A stretch of DNA of 64,000 nt from Spongospora subterranea f. sp. subterranea (Eukaryota > Endomyxa: Phytomyxea > Phytomyxea > Plasmodiophorida). The DNA lies in assembly GCA_049724395.1 (NCBI GenBank), contig JAUGWO010000128.1:62001-126000 (forward strand), read 5' to 3'. The translations under genes and the position numbers were made by a program. The notes beneath the pieces were generated by a model. The model was not told where the DNA came from. It searched no databases and was given only the letters and a program-made list of their open reading frames with translations. Below are positions 1 through 10,449 of the stretch, piece after piece. Positions within the stretch are counted from its first letter, which is position 1, and every line of letters begins with the position of its first letter.

Positions 1-992
1 GGTTGAAAATGCATGGCCACAGTGCATGACAACATGACTACCTCGGTTGAAAATGCATGGCCACAGTGCATGACATGACTACCTCGGTTGAAAATGCATG
101 GCCACAGTGCATGACATGACTACCTCGGTTGAAAATGCATGGCCACAGTGCACAACATGACTACCTCGGTTGAAAATGCATGGCCACAGTGCATGACAAC
201 ATGACTACCTCGGTTGAAAATGCATGGCCACAGTGCATGACAACATGACTACCTCGGTTGAAAATGCATGGCCACAGTGCATGACAACATGACTACCTCG
301 GTTGAAAATGCATGGCCACAGTGCATGACAACATGACTACCTCGGTTGAAAATGCATGGCCACAGTGCATGACAACATGACTACCTCGGTTGAAAATGCA
401 TGGCCACAGTGCATGACAACATGACTACCTCGGTTGAAAATGCATGGCCAACATGACAACATGACTACCTCGGTTGAAAATGCATGGCCACAGTGCATGA
501 CAACATGACTACCTCGGTTGAAAATGCATGGCCACAGTGCATGACAACATGACTACCTCGGTTGAAAATGCATGGCCACAGTGCATGACAACATGACTAC
601 CTCGGTTGAAAATGCATGGCCACAGTGCATGACAACATGACTACCTCGGTTGAAAATGCATGGCCACAGTGCATGACAACATGACTACCTCGGTTGAAAA
701 TGCATGGCCACAGTGCATGACAACATGACTACCTCGGTTGAAAATGCATGGCCACAGTGCATGACAACATGACTACCTCGGTTGAAAATGCATGGCCACA
801 GTGCATGACAACATGACTACCCGGTTGAAAATGCATGGCCACAGTGCATGACAACATGACTACCTCGGTTGAAAATGCATGGCCACAGTGCAGGACTACA
901 TGACTACCTCGGTTGAAAATGCATGGCCACAGTGCATGACAACATGACTACCTCGGTTGAAAATGCATGGCCACAGTGCACGACAACATGAC
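1..992. repeat. 44-bp tandem satellite array, about 22 copies
   Basis: Head-to-tail units begin GGTTGAAAATGCATGGCCAC and end in GACTACCTC. Most units are 44 bp; a few early ones lack AAC and are 41 bp. One unit near 445-465 has lost the CAGTG segment, and scattered point variants occur near 150, 820 and 890. The array starts at the window edge, so its true length is unknown. It stops at about 992, where the last unit decays into unique sequence. No spacer variation is present, so it is not a CRISPR array. The unit is not a multiple of three and I see no coding role. Confidence 0.97.
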
Positions 993-2576
993 ATGCTTAC
1001 TCAGCTGCTCAGTGGCCGGAGCGCTCATCAACTACTCAGAAAGGTATGTTGCTTACGACGGCGCTTTGAAGATCCCATATTTTCAGCAAACAGAAGCCAT
1101 CGTCGCAAAGCCCGAAATTTAAAGGCCAACGGAAAAAAGATCCCCATCGTTGAGGTTTCCAGAAGCAAAAAAATTGTTCATCACTATTTCCCAACTGTAC
1201 GACACTGCGAACCGAATCACATTGACGAGGTGAGGATTGAGAATTCCCATTATTCCTTTGAAGGTTCGTTCTATTATTGGACCTGAAGAAATGCTCAAGG
1301 CCCACTCTTAATCCTATTCTCGTTAGGGTGGGGCAGAGAACAGAGAGAAAGAGCCAGAGAGAGAAAAGAAGAGCAAGTACCGAAATCAGGTCGCAGTCAT
1401 ATTATCATCCATGCGCCGATGACAGCGCTACATTCTCGCGCTGAAAATTTTGATTTTATCGAAACTATAACGAATGATATTTCCAACTCACTTCGGCCCT
1501 GCTTCCTGTCGTGATGATCAACAAGGGGCCAGCAGATTTAAATGTTCTGAAGCAACGGCCTTAACAACACAACCAAATAAAAAATGTTGACGTTGACCAC
1601 CTGTTAAGTAGCCGTCAAGAGGTTTGTTGTGAACCAGATCGTGGCACGGTCAGCTTTCTCTAACGATCTCGTAATCTCCTAATATGCTGATACTTCCCAA
1701 GATAAAGACTTGGTATAGGCAGGTAGATGAAATTAAGCCACCAATACAATTGCAACTGATATTGCGCTGGAATGATCTTATGCCTCAACCCGACGTGTCA
1801 AATCGACCAAACCGAAACCATGGAAAGGAGTTCCAAACATTGTGATTTGAGCTTGCTTTTTTCAACAGCAATATTGAGAACTATATCATGTGCGGTTATA
1901 GCAACATCGTTGGTACTCCAGAGCTGTGGAGATCTGAGAGCTGGGGTTTATGATAATATTCATCATGAGCCCTGTGCGATAACAGTCTTCAACAAAACCA
2001 GAGCTCCAGCCATATTATAATGCTTCAACTGCCCAAATGACACCAGCCTTGAACGTTTCGTAGTGTCGATTAGGGGGCCTCGGCTCCACTGTCATAAAGA
2101 AGCCTTGAATGAAGTAGGAAAGGAGCCGACAGCTTAAGAATATATAGCATCACATATAATATAATGATGACACATGTAAATCAAAGCCTGTCAGCGGGTA
2201 TACAGCATTGCCCACTTTGGTTGATTGGCATAAATTGTGACCGAACAGTTTCCAGTCTATTGGCAAAACCTCAAAACACAAAGGTAAGACACGATAGTGA
2301 TCTTCGTATATTGGGATAAATAAATCCGGCACTGATTATAATAACAACAATCTACATAGTACTCAGGCGCATCGACACAATGGCGGTAAAACAGGAACTT
2401 AGTTAAACCTCAAAAGAATGACTGAAGTGGTGATTGGCTGGGCCAATACGACTTATCTGGTTTCAATGGATTCCTCGTTGACCGTTTCCAAACCAACAGC
2501 AGCTTTATCCCTAATCTGACCGCTCAATTCATTCATGTACACTAATGTCTGTTCATCTGGCAGCTTATTGGGCGGG
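993..2576. other. Intergenic; no gene recognised
   Basis: Only short open frames occur here and none gives a recognisable protein. The 957-1286 plus-strand frame starts inside the satellite and shows no family motif. The stretch lies between the satellite and the broken TAF5 copy and may contain decayed sequence. A purine-rich GAGA-like run lies near 1330-1375. Confidence 0.5.
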
Positions 2577-3175
2577 CATCCATCATTCGTCAGGTATTCG
2601 ATTAGATGTATACAGCCTATCAGTTAGTTGGTGTTCTGACGATATGTGCAGATGGAGGTATTGTTGCCGGAGGTTATTCCGATAGATCAGTTGGAATCTG
2701 GAATTTGAATCAGCCAGCTGAACAGTTTAAACCACCCTATATGACCATAATTGGGCATAGTAGTCCAGTATTGGCAATTGATATGAGCAGTGATAACCGA
2801 TACTGTCTTCCTGTCTCTGAAGACGGTACAGCCAGACTATGGTCAGCCGCTGATAATCTCGGTCTAGTGTCCTATAGCGGGCACAATTATCCTGTTTGGG
2901 ATGTGCGGTTTAGTCCATTGGGTTCGTAATCATTTGTTGCTTGGCACGTTGTTACGTTGTTTGAACGCTCTGTAGATATTGCTTCGCTTACGGCGTCCCG
3001 CGTTAGAACAGCAAGACCGGACGTTGATTGTGGCACATTTCATCCCAATTTCAATCATTGTTCCTGTTTGTTTCAGCTTTATGTTCTTATTCTTCGTAAC
3101 ATGGTATCTTTTGGTGGTTGCCGGGTTGACCGAAATAAATCGATTCGTTTTTTTAGATATTCAAAAACGTTGTTT
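2577..3175 (+). pseudogene. Broken partial copy of TAF5 WD40 region
   Basis: The frame from 2606 to 2929 translates to WD40 repeats nearly identical to those of the intact TAF5 gene on the opposite strand around 11175-11550 (shared stretches include [14 protein letters not shown] and [20 protein letters not shown]). Similarity goes on past 2929 in other frames: an intron-equivalent segment, then words matching [10 protein letters not shown] near 3030 and [10 protein letters not shown] near 3130-3170. About 60 bp of the parent is missing near 3020, and unrelated sequence is inserted near 3060-3110. Both intron segments are kept, so this is a DNA-level duplication, not a processed copy. Frameshifts and the missing N-terminus make a functional product very unlikely. 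Confidence 0.88.
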
Positions 3176-3599
3176 TTCCATTGGTGACTGTTACACTCCA
3201 GCGTCAAAACAGGCTCAACTTTTTTCGAGGCCATACATGCGATGATTTCTAAATTCATACCGCTTTATCAAAAACTTTGAAATTCGGAATGATTTCTCCA
3301 GCAACAAATGGTGCAGGGCAGTGACAGTCTTGAAATTGTTTAGGTCGCCCGCTGAGGATTAGGCAACAAAATGCTGCGCATCTTCAGTAGACGACGACTT
3401 TGAATCGGAACGGCCAACCTTAACAAAAATTCGAAACGAATCGCATATAGACATTGTCAATGGAGTTCAATTCACATAATGCCCTATAGAATAACGTACA
3501 CGATGGCTGGACTTTGATCACTGATTCTATTGTAAAGGTTATTCGTTTACCAGTTGAAAAACTTGGGAGATCTCTGGTACTGCCGACCTAACGAGCAAT

Positions 3600-4268
3600 C
3601 ACAGTTCAAAACTCTGGATACTTCAACCGCATGATATCGCGAGTTTTGGTCACGCCCAGCATAGCCGGGCCAAATTCCATGGCGTATGTTACCTCCTCGG
3701 CACTCATCTCCTTCTCGAACGATATGAGACGTCTGGAAGATGCCCGAATTGAATCAAGATGTCACGGGTGAGAATGCACTGCCGTTGTACTGTACGAGCC
3801 GTTCGATGACGTAGACTAGACTTTGGACCAGACGCAAGGAGATTTGCGGTGCGGTTTCGCACCTTCTGGTGTGACACAATTAAAACCGTATTTTTTGTTG
3901 ATGATACAGTACATAGAACCTCGACCAACAACAGGTTCATGTTCACAGGCGGGAAACATTATCTCGAATTGAGACCTTGTCAAGTTTTTCGTGTCAAGCC
4001 CGATCATGGTGCCGTTTTCCCTTGCCATCTCTTGGAAAGGTTTTGTAAACTCAGAGTAAAGGGGGCAATTGCCAGAACGGCGTTTAAGGGTTCCGTGAGA
4101 TGCGGCGCGTTTGCGGAACAAGGGGTATCAGGGATCGGCTGCACAAACGACGCCTGTTCTGCGTCATGTGCGGGTGGAGCTTCTGGGACAACAGCTGCGT
4201 CATAGACTGGTAAAGTCTCCGGGACAATCGGCAGTTTAGGAACGAGATTCCGCAAGAATCCGAACATT
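3600..4268 (-). CDS. Uncertain hypothetical gene, possibly several exons or broken
   Basis: Two overlapping minus-strand frames look protein-like. One starts at an ATG at 4268 (MFGFLRNLVPKLPIVPETL) and runs to about 4004 with a Pro/Ala-rich part. The other covers about 4080-3816 and contains the words MFPACEHEPVVGRGSMYC and INKKYGFNCVTPEGA. A third short open stretch ends near 3600 (SAEEVTYAMEFGPAMLG). No single frame joins them. Either unrecognised short introns or frameshifts separate them. I do not recognise a family and infer no function. Confidence 0.3.
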
Positions 4269-4868
4269 TTATTTTTACAGTTGATGTAACTCAACTCCGT
4301 CGTCTGGTGAGGGTGACCAACTGACCATAAAGGAGCGCAACCTGACAACTAGTACAGTGAACCCTACTGGCGGACAGAATCCTTTCCATCAGTCTGTCCG
4401 CCGGCGGACACTGAAAAAATTTCCCGATTAGAGTGTGGAGTTTGTATTTATGTACTGTTACTGTAACTAAAGGAGTAATTTATCTAAATGTACCTAAAAG
4501 TGTGTCACACCGCAGCTTCCTGTAACATTTCGAAAGCGCGACGCCAATGTATACAGTACTCTCCGAACGCATTGCCGTTTTGTTTCGTTCAACATGTATT
4601 CCCCTATTTTCAAAAGGTGCCTATTTCCTTCTTTTTTGGGTGACCAAGGATTGGGGATGGTTTGGACTGTGCAGTCAATGACCTAAGGCGCCAATCAATC
4701 AGTCGCCAGAGTACGGTTCGTCACGCGGTCAAAAGCTACCTTACAGAGTACTTAAACCTTATTTATCATGTGCCAGTCGATCGCATTAACTGTACTCTGA
4801 TCTCCAAATTATGCTTCGCCTTTCATATCAATTTTGATTCTAAGTTAGCTTGGTGCCTGTGAGTCATC
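4269..4868. other. Intergenic, upstream of the mucin-like gene
   Basis: No convincing coding frame. The stretch separates a possible minus-strand gene from the plus-strand Thr-rich surface protein and so probably holds the promoters of both. A GGCGGACAG / CTGTCCGCC inverted pair lies at about 4371-4407. I see no other clear element. Confidence 0.45.
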
Positions 4869-7065
4869 ATGCGGCTTTCGCAGAAATGCATAATACTGGC
4901 GTTGCTGGCAACAATCATTATCGTATCGCTGCAAGTAGAGGGTCAAGCTACTACGCAAAGAGCTACTACTCAGAAGTCGACCACCAAGAAGCCGACTACA
5001 CAAAAGCCGACTACTCAGAAGCCGACCACAAAGAAGCCGACTACTCACAAGCCGACTACACAAAAACCAACTACTCACAAGCCGACCACCAAGAAGCCGA
5101 CCACAAAGAAGCCGACTACTCACAAGCCGACTACACATAAACCGACTACTCACAAGCCGACCACCAAGAAGCCGACCACTAAGAAGCCGACCACCAAGAA
5201 GCCGACCACCAAGAAGCCGACCACTAAGAAGCCGACCACCAAGAAGCCGACTACTCACAAGCCAACTACACAAAAGTCGACCACAAAGAAGCCGACCACC
5301 AAAAAGCCGACCACCAAGAAGCCGACCACTAAGAAGCCGACCACCAAGAAGCCGACCACCAAAAAGCCGACCACCAAAAAGCCGACCACTAAGAAGCCGA
5401 CCACCAAGAAGCCGACCACTAAGAAGCCGACCACCAAGAAGCCGACTACTCACAAATCGACTACAAAGAAGCCGACTACTCACAAATCGACTACAAAGAA
5501 GCCGACTACTCACAAATCGACGACAAAGAAGCCAACTACGGCCAAGAAGGGAACCACCAGAAAAAAACCCACTACCGTCAAGAAGGGGACAACTAAGAAA
5601 CCGACAACTGTCAAGAAGGGAACAACCAAGAAACCCACTACCGTTAAGAAGGGAACCACCAAGAAGCCCACCACCGTCAAGAAGGGAACTACCAAGAAAC
5701 CGACAACTGTCAAGAAGGGAACCACCAAGAAACCCACTACCGTTAAGAAGGGAACCACCAAGAAGCCCACCACCGTCAAGAAGGGAACTACCAAGAAACC
5801 GACAACTGTCAAGAAGGGAACCACCAAGAAACCCACTACCGTTAAGAAGGGAACCACCAAGAAGCCCACCACCATCAAGAAGGGGACTACCAAGAAACCG
5901 ACAACTGTCAAGAAGGGAACCACCAAGAAACCCACTACCGTCAAGAAGGGAACCACCAAGAAACCCACTACCGTCAAGAAGGGAACCACCAAGAAACCCA
6001 CTACCGTCAAAAAGGGAACCACCAAGAAACCCACTACCGTTAAGAAGGGAACTACCAAGAAGCCCACCACCGTCAAGAAGGGAACTACCAAGAAACCGAC
6101 AACTGTCAAGAGAGAAGGGAACCACCAAGAAGCCCACTACCGTTAAAAAGGGAACTACCAAGAAGCTCACTACCGTTAAGAAGGGAACCACCAAGAAGCC
6201 CACTACCGTCAAGAAGGGAACTACCAAAAAGCCCACTACCGTAAAGAAGGGAACCACAAAGAAGCCCACTACCGTCAAGAAGGGAACTACCAAGAAATCC
6301 GCGACCGTTAAAAAGGGAACTACTAAGAAGCCAACGACCATGAAGAAGGGAACTACCACTGCCAGTATGCCCCCACCTCCTACGGTTATGAAATGTTCCA
6401 ACGAGTGGGTATCCCTTAACTCAAGTTACATCGTTAAGAAGGCAAACTTCTCTTACATTCAGCAAATGCCGATGAACATGACCGGTCAATTGACAGTGTA
6501 CATTAATCTCACCAGTACGGGAGGGAAGTACCAGCCAAAGACGCCATTCTACGCTCATGTCAATGTCGGTGGCTGTAACAATCCAGGTGCTCATCTTAAG
6601 ATTAACATGAGCATGCCTGCCGGGCCTCAAAACGAAATCTGGTTCAACTTGAGCGCATCAGCAATGGGACCCAGTTATATGGTTAATGTCATGAAGGGAG
6701 CCCGTCTTTCCAACTTAACCTTGGCAAGATCGTTGGTGATTGATGATGCTATGGGCTTGCCCATGGCCTGCTGTGATTTGGCTCCTCCTCCTCTTCCTCC
6801 CACATCGCCGCCGCCCTCTTCTGCCCCCACGACAATGCCTCCTACGACGATGCCTCCTACGACAAAGGCGGCAACGGTGGCGACCACAGCATCAACTGCA
6901 GCGTCTACCGCACCCACAACAGCTCCTGTCACCGTTACTACGACCATTCCGCCAACTACCATTCCAGCCAGTACAGAAGCTCCTACAGCTGGAGCAAATT
7001 CGGTTCATGTTTCATTTGTGGTAGTGGCGTTAACATTGTTGAGCACTTTGGCCTTCTTATTGTAA
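4869..7065 (+). CDS. Mucin-like Thr/Lys/Pro-repeat surface protein, signal peptide and GPI-type tail; one frameshift
   Basis: The N-terminus is a clear secretion signal (MRLSQKCIILALLATIIIVS, then an Ala-rich cleavage area). Next comes a very long low-complexity stalk: about 195 codons of TTKKP/TTHKP/TTQKP pentads, then an 11-residue repeat (TTVKKGTTKKP). After it, from about 6370, is a globular segment of about 150 residues with several N-glycosylation sequons (NSS, NFS, NMT, NLT, NMS, NLS) and a few cysteines. A second Pro/Thr/Ser-rich stalk follows. The C-terminus (about 6980-7065) is a small-residue stretch followed by a hydrophobic tail ending LLSTLAFLL, as in GPI-anchor signals. Likely role, inferred: an O-glycosylated wall or surface protein. 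An extra 4 bases near 6109-6114 shift the frame, so the signal-bearing frame stops at 6146 and the tail lies in another frame. This is either a sequencing error in the repeats or a real break. The family is not recognised. Confidence 0.75.
4950..6345 (+). repeat. Coding minisatellite: 15-bp units, then 33-bp units
   Basis: From about 4950 to 5535 the DNA repeats a 15-bp unit encoding TTxKP pentads (ACCACCAAGAAGCCG and close variants). From about 5536 to 6345 it repeats a 33-bp unit encoding TTVKKGTTKKP. Within the 33-bp part, higher-order blocks of about 99 bp recur in which three codon-variant units alternate (for example CCGACAACTGTC, CCCACTACCGTT, CCCACCACCGTC). This points to recent expansion by unequal exchange. 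All clean units are multiples of three; the only frame-breaking change I see is near 6109. Confidence 0.93.
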
Positions 7066-7117
7066 GCAAATCATCGTCATTGCCCATTCGGAGGATATTT
7101 TTTTTGAGAACCTTATG

Positions 7118-7123
7118 AATAAA
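7118..7123 (+). terminator. Polyadenylation-type signal after the mucin-like gene
   Basis: AATAAA lies about 53 nt beyond the stop codon at 7065, at the distance expected for a eukaryotic 3' end. It is followed by T-rich sequence and then the 44-bp repeat array. Confidence 0.5.
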
Positions 7124-7178
7124 CTTCATGTTTCCCCATGTTTCGTGACATTAATCGACCCATAGAAGCGAGAGCAAC

Positions 7179-7620
7179 GTGTAACATTGCAACAGGCGAT
7201 TAAATTGCGATCTCGTTTTCATCAGTGTAACATTGCAACAGGCGATTAAATTGCGATCTCTTTCATCAGTGTAACATTGCAACAGGCGATTAAATTGCGA
7301 TCTCTTTCATCAGTGTAACATTGCAACAGGCGATTAAATTGCGATCTCTTTCATCAGTGTAACATTGCAACAGGCGATTGAATTGCGATCTCTTTCATCA
7401 GTGTAACATTGCAACAGGCGATTAAATTGCGATCTCTTTCATCAGTGTAACATTGCAACAGGCGATTAAATTGCGATCTCTTTCATCAGTGTAACATTGC
7501 GACAGGCGATTAAATTGCGATCTCTTTCATCAGTGTAACATTGCAACAGGCGATTAAATTGCGATCTCTTTCATCAGTGTAACATTGCAACAGGCGATTA
7601 AATTGCGATCTCTTTCATCA
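7179..7620. repeat. Second 44-bp tandem array, about 10 copies, with duplicated flanks
   Basis: Units begin GTGTAACATTGCAACAGGCG and end CTCTTTCATCA. They are 44 bp, except the first, which has GTTTTC in place of TTTC. Copies are almost identical, with single changes near 7380 and 7500. The flank 7131-7180 (TTTCGTGACATTAATCGAC and following) recurs at 7641-7700, followed by one diverged unit at about 7701-7745. The array therefore sits inside a larger duplicated segment. The sequence is unrelated to the array at 1-992 although the period is the same. Confidence 0.95.
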
Positions 7621-7745
7621 GTGTCCGTAATACAATTTCTTGTTTCCCAATGTTTCGTGACATTAATCGACGATTAGAATCGAGAGCAAATGTCACTTGA
7701 GTGTAACATTGCAACAACCGATGTGATTGCGATCTCATCCTTCAG

Positions 7746-8396
7746 TGTCCGTATTTCGAATACACATGCAGAACAGCGCGTCCTTCATCGTGAGTAACAC
7801 AGAAGATACAGTGGCAAACGTTGATGATTATAATATCAGTGTGTTTCAGTGCAAATACGGTAAGATCGAACAGACGCTCTAAGTTTTCGATTCGAAAGGA
7901 TGTATTATCACGATGAACCTGGTCGCAAAGACAACCCTCCTGGGCGTGGACGACATAGACACAGGAATCAGACAAATTTCATCGAGAAATTGATTTTGAG
8001 TTCCGGCAATAATCAACTGATCACAAATATGCATCAAACCAGGTGCAGAGTGTGGAACGTCTATCAGATATCAGGGGTTTTGTATTGACTGTTCGAAGTC
8101 CGAAGCGAAGTCCGACACGGGGGGATTGTTCTACCCCAACACCAAGCAATATCTCGTGCTAAGAGATCGAGTACTGGAATTGATCCCTGTCCTTCGTTCT
8201 CCGATATCTTTCAATTATCCAAATTATTTATCTACATAGTCATTAGGCGCCTAATATATTGGTTGCCTCGATATTTCTGCTCTTTTCGCATTGGCTTCTC
8301 ATCAACGTGCAGCGTCTCCATTTCATGGAGCCATATGCCTCTTCGGTATATTTTCGTATGTTCTCCATCGGATAACCTAACTTACCCTTTGATAGA
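7746..8396. other. Intergenic; no gene recognised
   Basis: Short frames on both strands (for example 7742-7975 minus and 7900-8088 plus) have no recognisable motif. GAAGTCCGAAG/CGAAGTCCGACAC is a small direct repeat near 8095-8118. The stretch probably contains the promoter of the following plus-strand gene. Confidence 0.45.
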
Positions 8397-10299
8397 TGGA
8401 GCCCAATTTCATTTATGAATCTCAGCCGGCGTCACTGATCACTCCTTTCCAGCCAATCCCTCAGGTCACCCCTTGTGCTTGTCTGATTCTTTGACGCCGA
8501 TATTGTCCATGCAGTTTCCGGGCTCCTCAGTCCCCCATGATCGGCCTATGGTCCCCACCCAAGCCAGAGGGGCCAACTCAGTACCATACCCTCTTCCACA
8601 ACCCATCACCACGCTTGTTCGTCAGATGCACACCAAGCGGTTCCGCCTGCTGCTGCCGGATTTATCCAGCCAGAATGAATGCCATCTCTGTCAAGATCCA
8701 ATTCAAACTGTGTTAGCCGAGACAACATTTCGTTGCTGTATGTCGTTGGGGCTGAAAAACCTTCGCGATAAACCCAACAACCTCTGTATTTCGCTAATCG
8801 ATGATGGGCTTGATTTCAAGATCCCGTTCAAGGTGTACGCCCCTTCAACTATCAAACGAGGTCGTTCAAGTCTCCGTCGAAACTGTTTAGTGTTTGTAAT
8901 CGCACCACAGCTTGTGGCTCATTTATTTTGCCGAACCCCGTTGGTGTCGCGAGGATCTATAAAATGGACTGAAGGGCAAGAGCCGTTTGCCGCGTTTGAG
9001 GACGAGATGGGATATGTGTTGAGAATCATATCGACACCGGAGATGGGCGCGGTCAGGGTGGCGCTGTCTTTGGACGTGACCAGCAATCTTCTTCAGGATG
9101 ATATCATCGAGGACATGGCATCGTCCGACAGCAACCAGCAGAATACCTCGTCAAGCCACGCGGGGGTTGACGATAGTATTGCTGGAGTAGCTTCAGGTCC
9201 CGGTCGCGAAAGATGTCTCATTCCAGACTTAACCCTCAAAGCCAATACTTCATGCCGGGGTGTGTCAGTTTACCGTCCCCAATCCTTTGTTATTCACTGC
9301 AATCCCTAGGGTTCCGCATCGCGTCGTATTCGTTCCAGATGCAAATGATGACCTCGACTTCCAAAAATCTAAGACAACGTGCGTGCAGTTTTGATATATT
9401 TATAAGGAACCGTAATGGATTGTCGGAGAACGATCCCGAATACAACAACTTCACCGATGTTGTTCCTTTTCGGATCAAATGGAAAGTTTATGCGGATTCA
9501 ACGATCAAACGGGGGAAGAAGTCGCTACGAAGAAACGATTTTGGTCAGCGCAATACGTGGTTATTTATCATAATTTTGATTTGACAGTCTGCTCTAGTGT
9601 TCCCCATTGATGATGATCATGTCTTAATTGTATTTTGTCAAACGCCTCCTCAGTTTGGAAATGAACGCCTTGCGTTAAAATGGACTGAAGAAAAGCAAGA
9701 ACAATTTTTGGCGTTTGAGTCGGTCTGTATATGTTGAAAAATCATTGATCGCCTTAATTACTGAACTATCAATTGGAATTTTCCAGGGTTTGCAATTCGG
9801 TATTCAGATCTATTCAAGAGAGCGATCCGATAATGCTCAGATAATAAGGAATAAGAGTAGCGATGATGACGAGAGGATTGCTAACTGGCAAGATGATATA
9901 TGCCCTGATCGCGAAATCGCCCCAAGGGTAGAGCACCCAATTGTATCGGCAGCGTCATTGTGGCACATTCACCCTAACATATGGAATATGTCCATGAATA
10001 CGGGTTCCAAGTTCTTTGTGATGATAACCTGTCCTCTGACTCGACAATTGCCGCGCGACTGCTTGGTGCAATTGCATCTTCAGGATAAGGCTATTGTGGC
10101 TGAGATCGCCCAGATCGACGAGCGAACCAGGAGGTCAATTATGGTATCAATGCCGGCTGTCTTCTCCCAAGAGAAGGTTTTGCAAGCTACTACGACTGGA
10201 ATTCAGATGGAGCGCCTGGTGGATCTTAGCATCTTAGCTGGACCGGAAGGGGCTACGATATGGAAGACTACTTTCATCTACGAGATTGGCCATCGGTAG
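8397..10299 (+). CDS. Unrecognised multi-exon protein with a duplicated module and a possible Ig-like end
   Basis: Probable start ATG 8397 (MEPNFIYESQPASLI). The exon ends near 8465 at CCTCAG, and an intron of about 47 nt ends at GCAG before 8512. The protein contains two related modules. Module 1 (about 8780-9060) has VYAPSTIKRGRSSLRRN and later SIKWTEGQEPFAAFE. Module 2 (about 9420-9830) has VYADSTIKRGKKSLRRN and ALKWTEEKQEQFLAFE. They are separated by a Ser/Asp/Asn-rich acidic linker. The last exon (ending 10299) alternates beta-strand-like stretches and ends TTFIYEIGHR, which vaguely resembles an IPT/TIG Ig-like fold. Short introns are needed near 9300, 9545-9590 and 9720-9786. A DNA-binding or scaffold role would be a guess. 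The basic conserved stretch TIKRGxxSLRRN is the best handle for a search. Confidence 0.6.
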
Positions 10300-10449
10300 G
10301 GTCAAGATATTATTGAACTGTCGATTAATAAATGTCTGAAATGTATTATGGGCGGAACACGCCACCGACTAACAATAAATTATTTGGCGTGTATCTGACG
10401 AATGATATTGGCGTTGATTTTGTTCGGAAAGTATGCTAGAAAACAAGTT

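Noticed and set aside
1-992. CRISPR array
   Set aside because: The units are contiguous and identical with no variable spacers, and the genome is eukaryotic.
957-1286. Plus-strand 109-codon frame starting inside the satellite
   Set aside because: The start lies in repeat DNA and the remainder shows no motif or neighbouring exon.
4845-6401. 518-codon open frame on the minus strand across the Thr/Lys/Pro repeats, plus shorter hydrophobic antisense frames
   Set aside because: It is the antisense of a codon-periodic repeat, which stays open automatically. It has only low-complexity Leu/Gly/Ser/Val composition, whereas the plus strand has a signal peptide, a glycosylated domain and a GPI-type tail.
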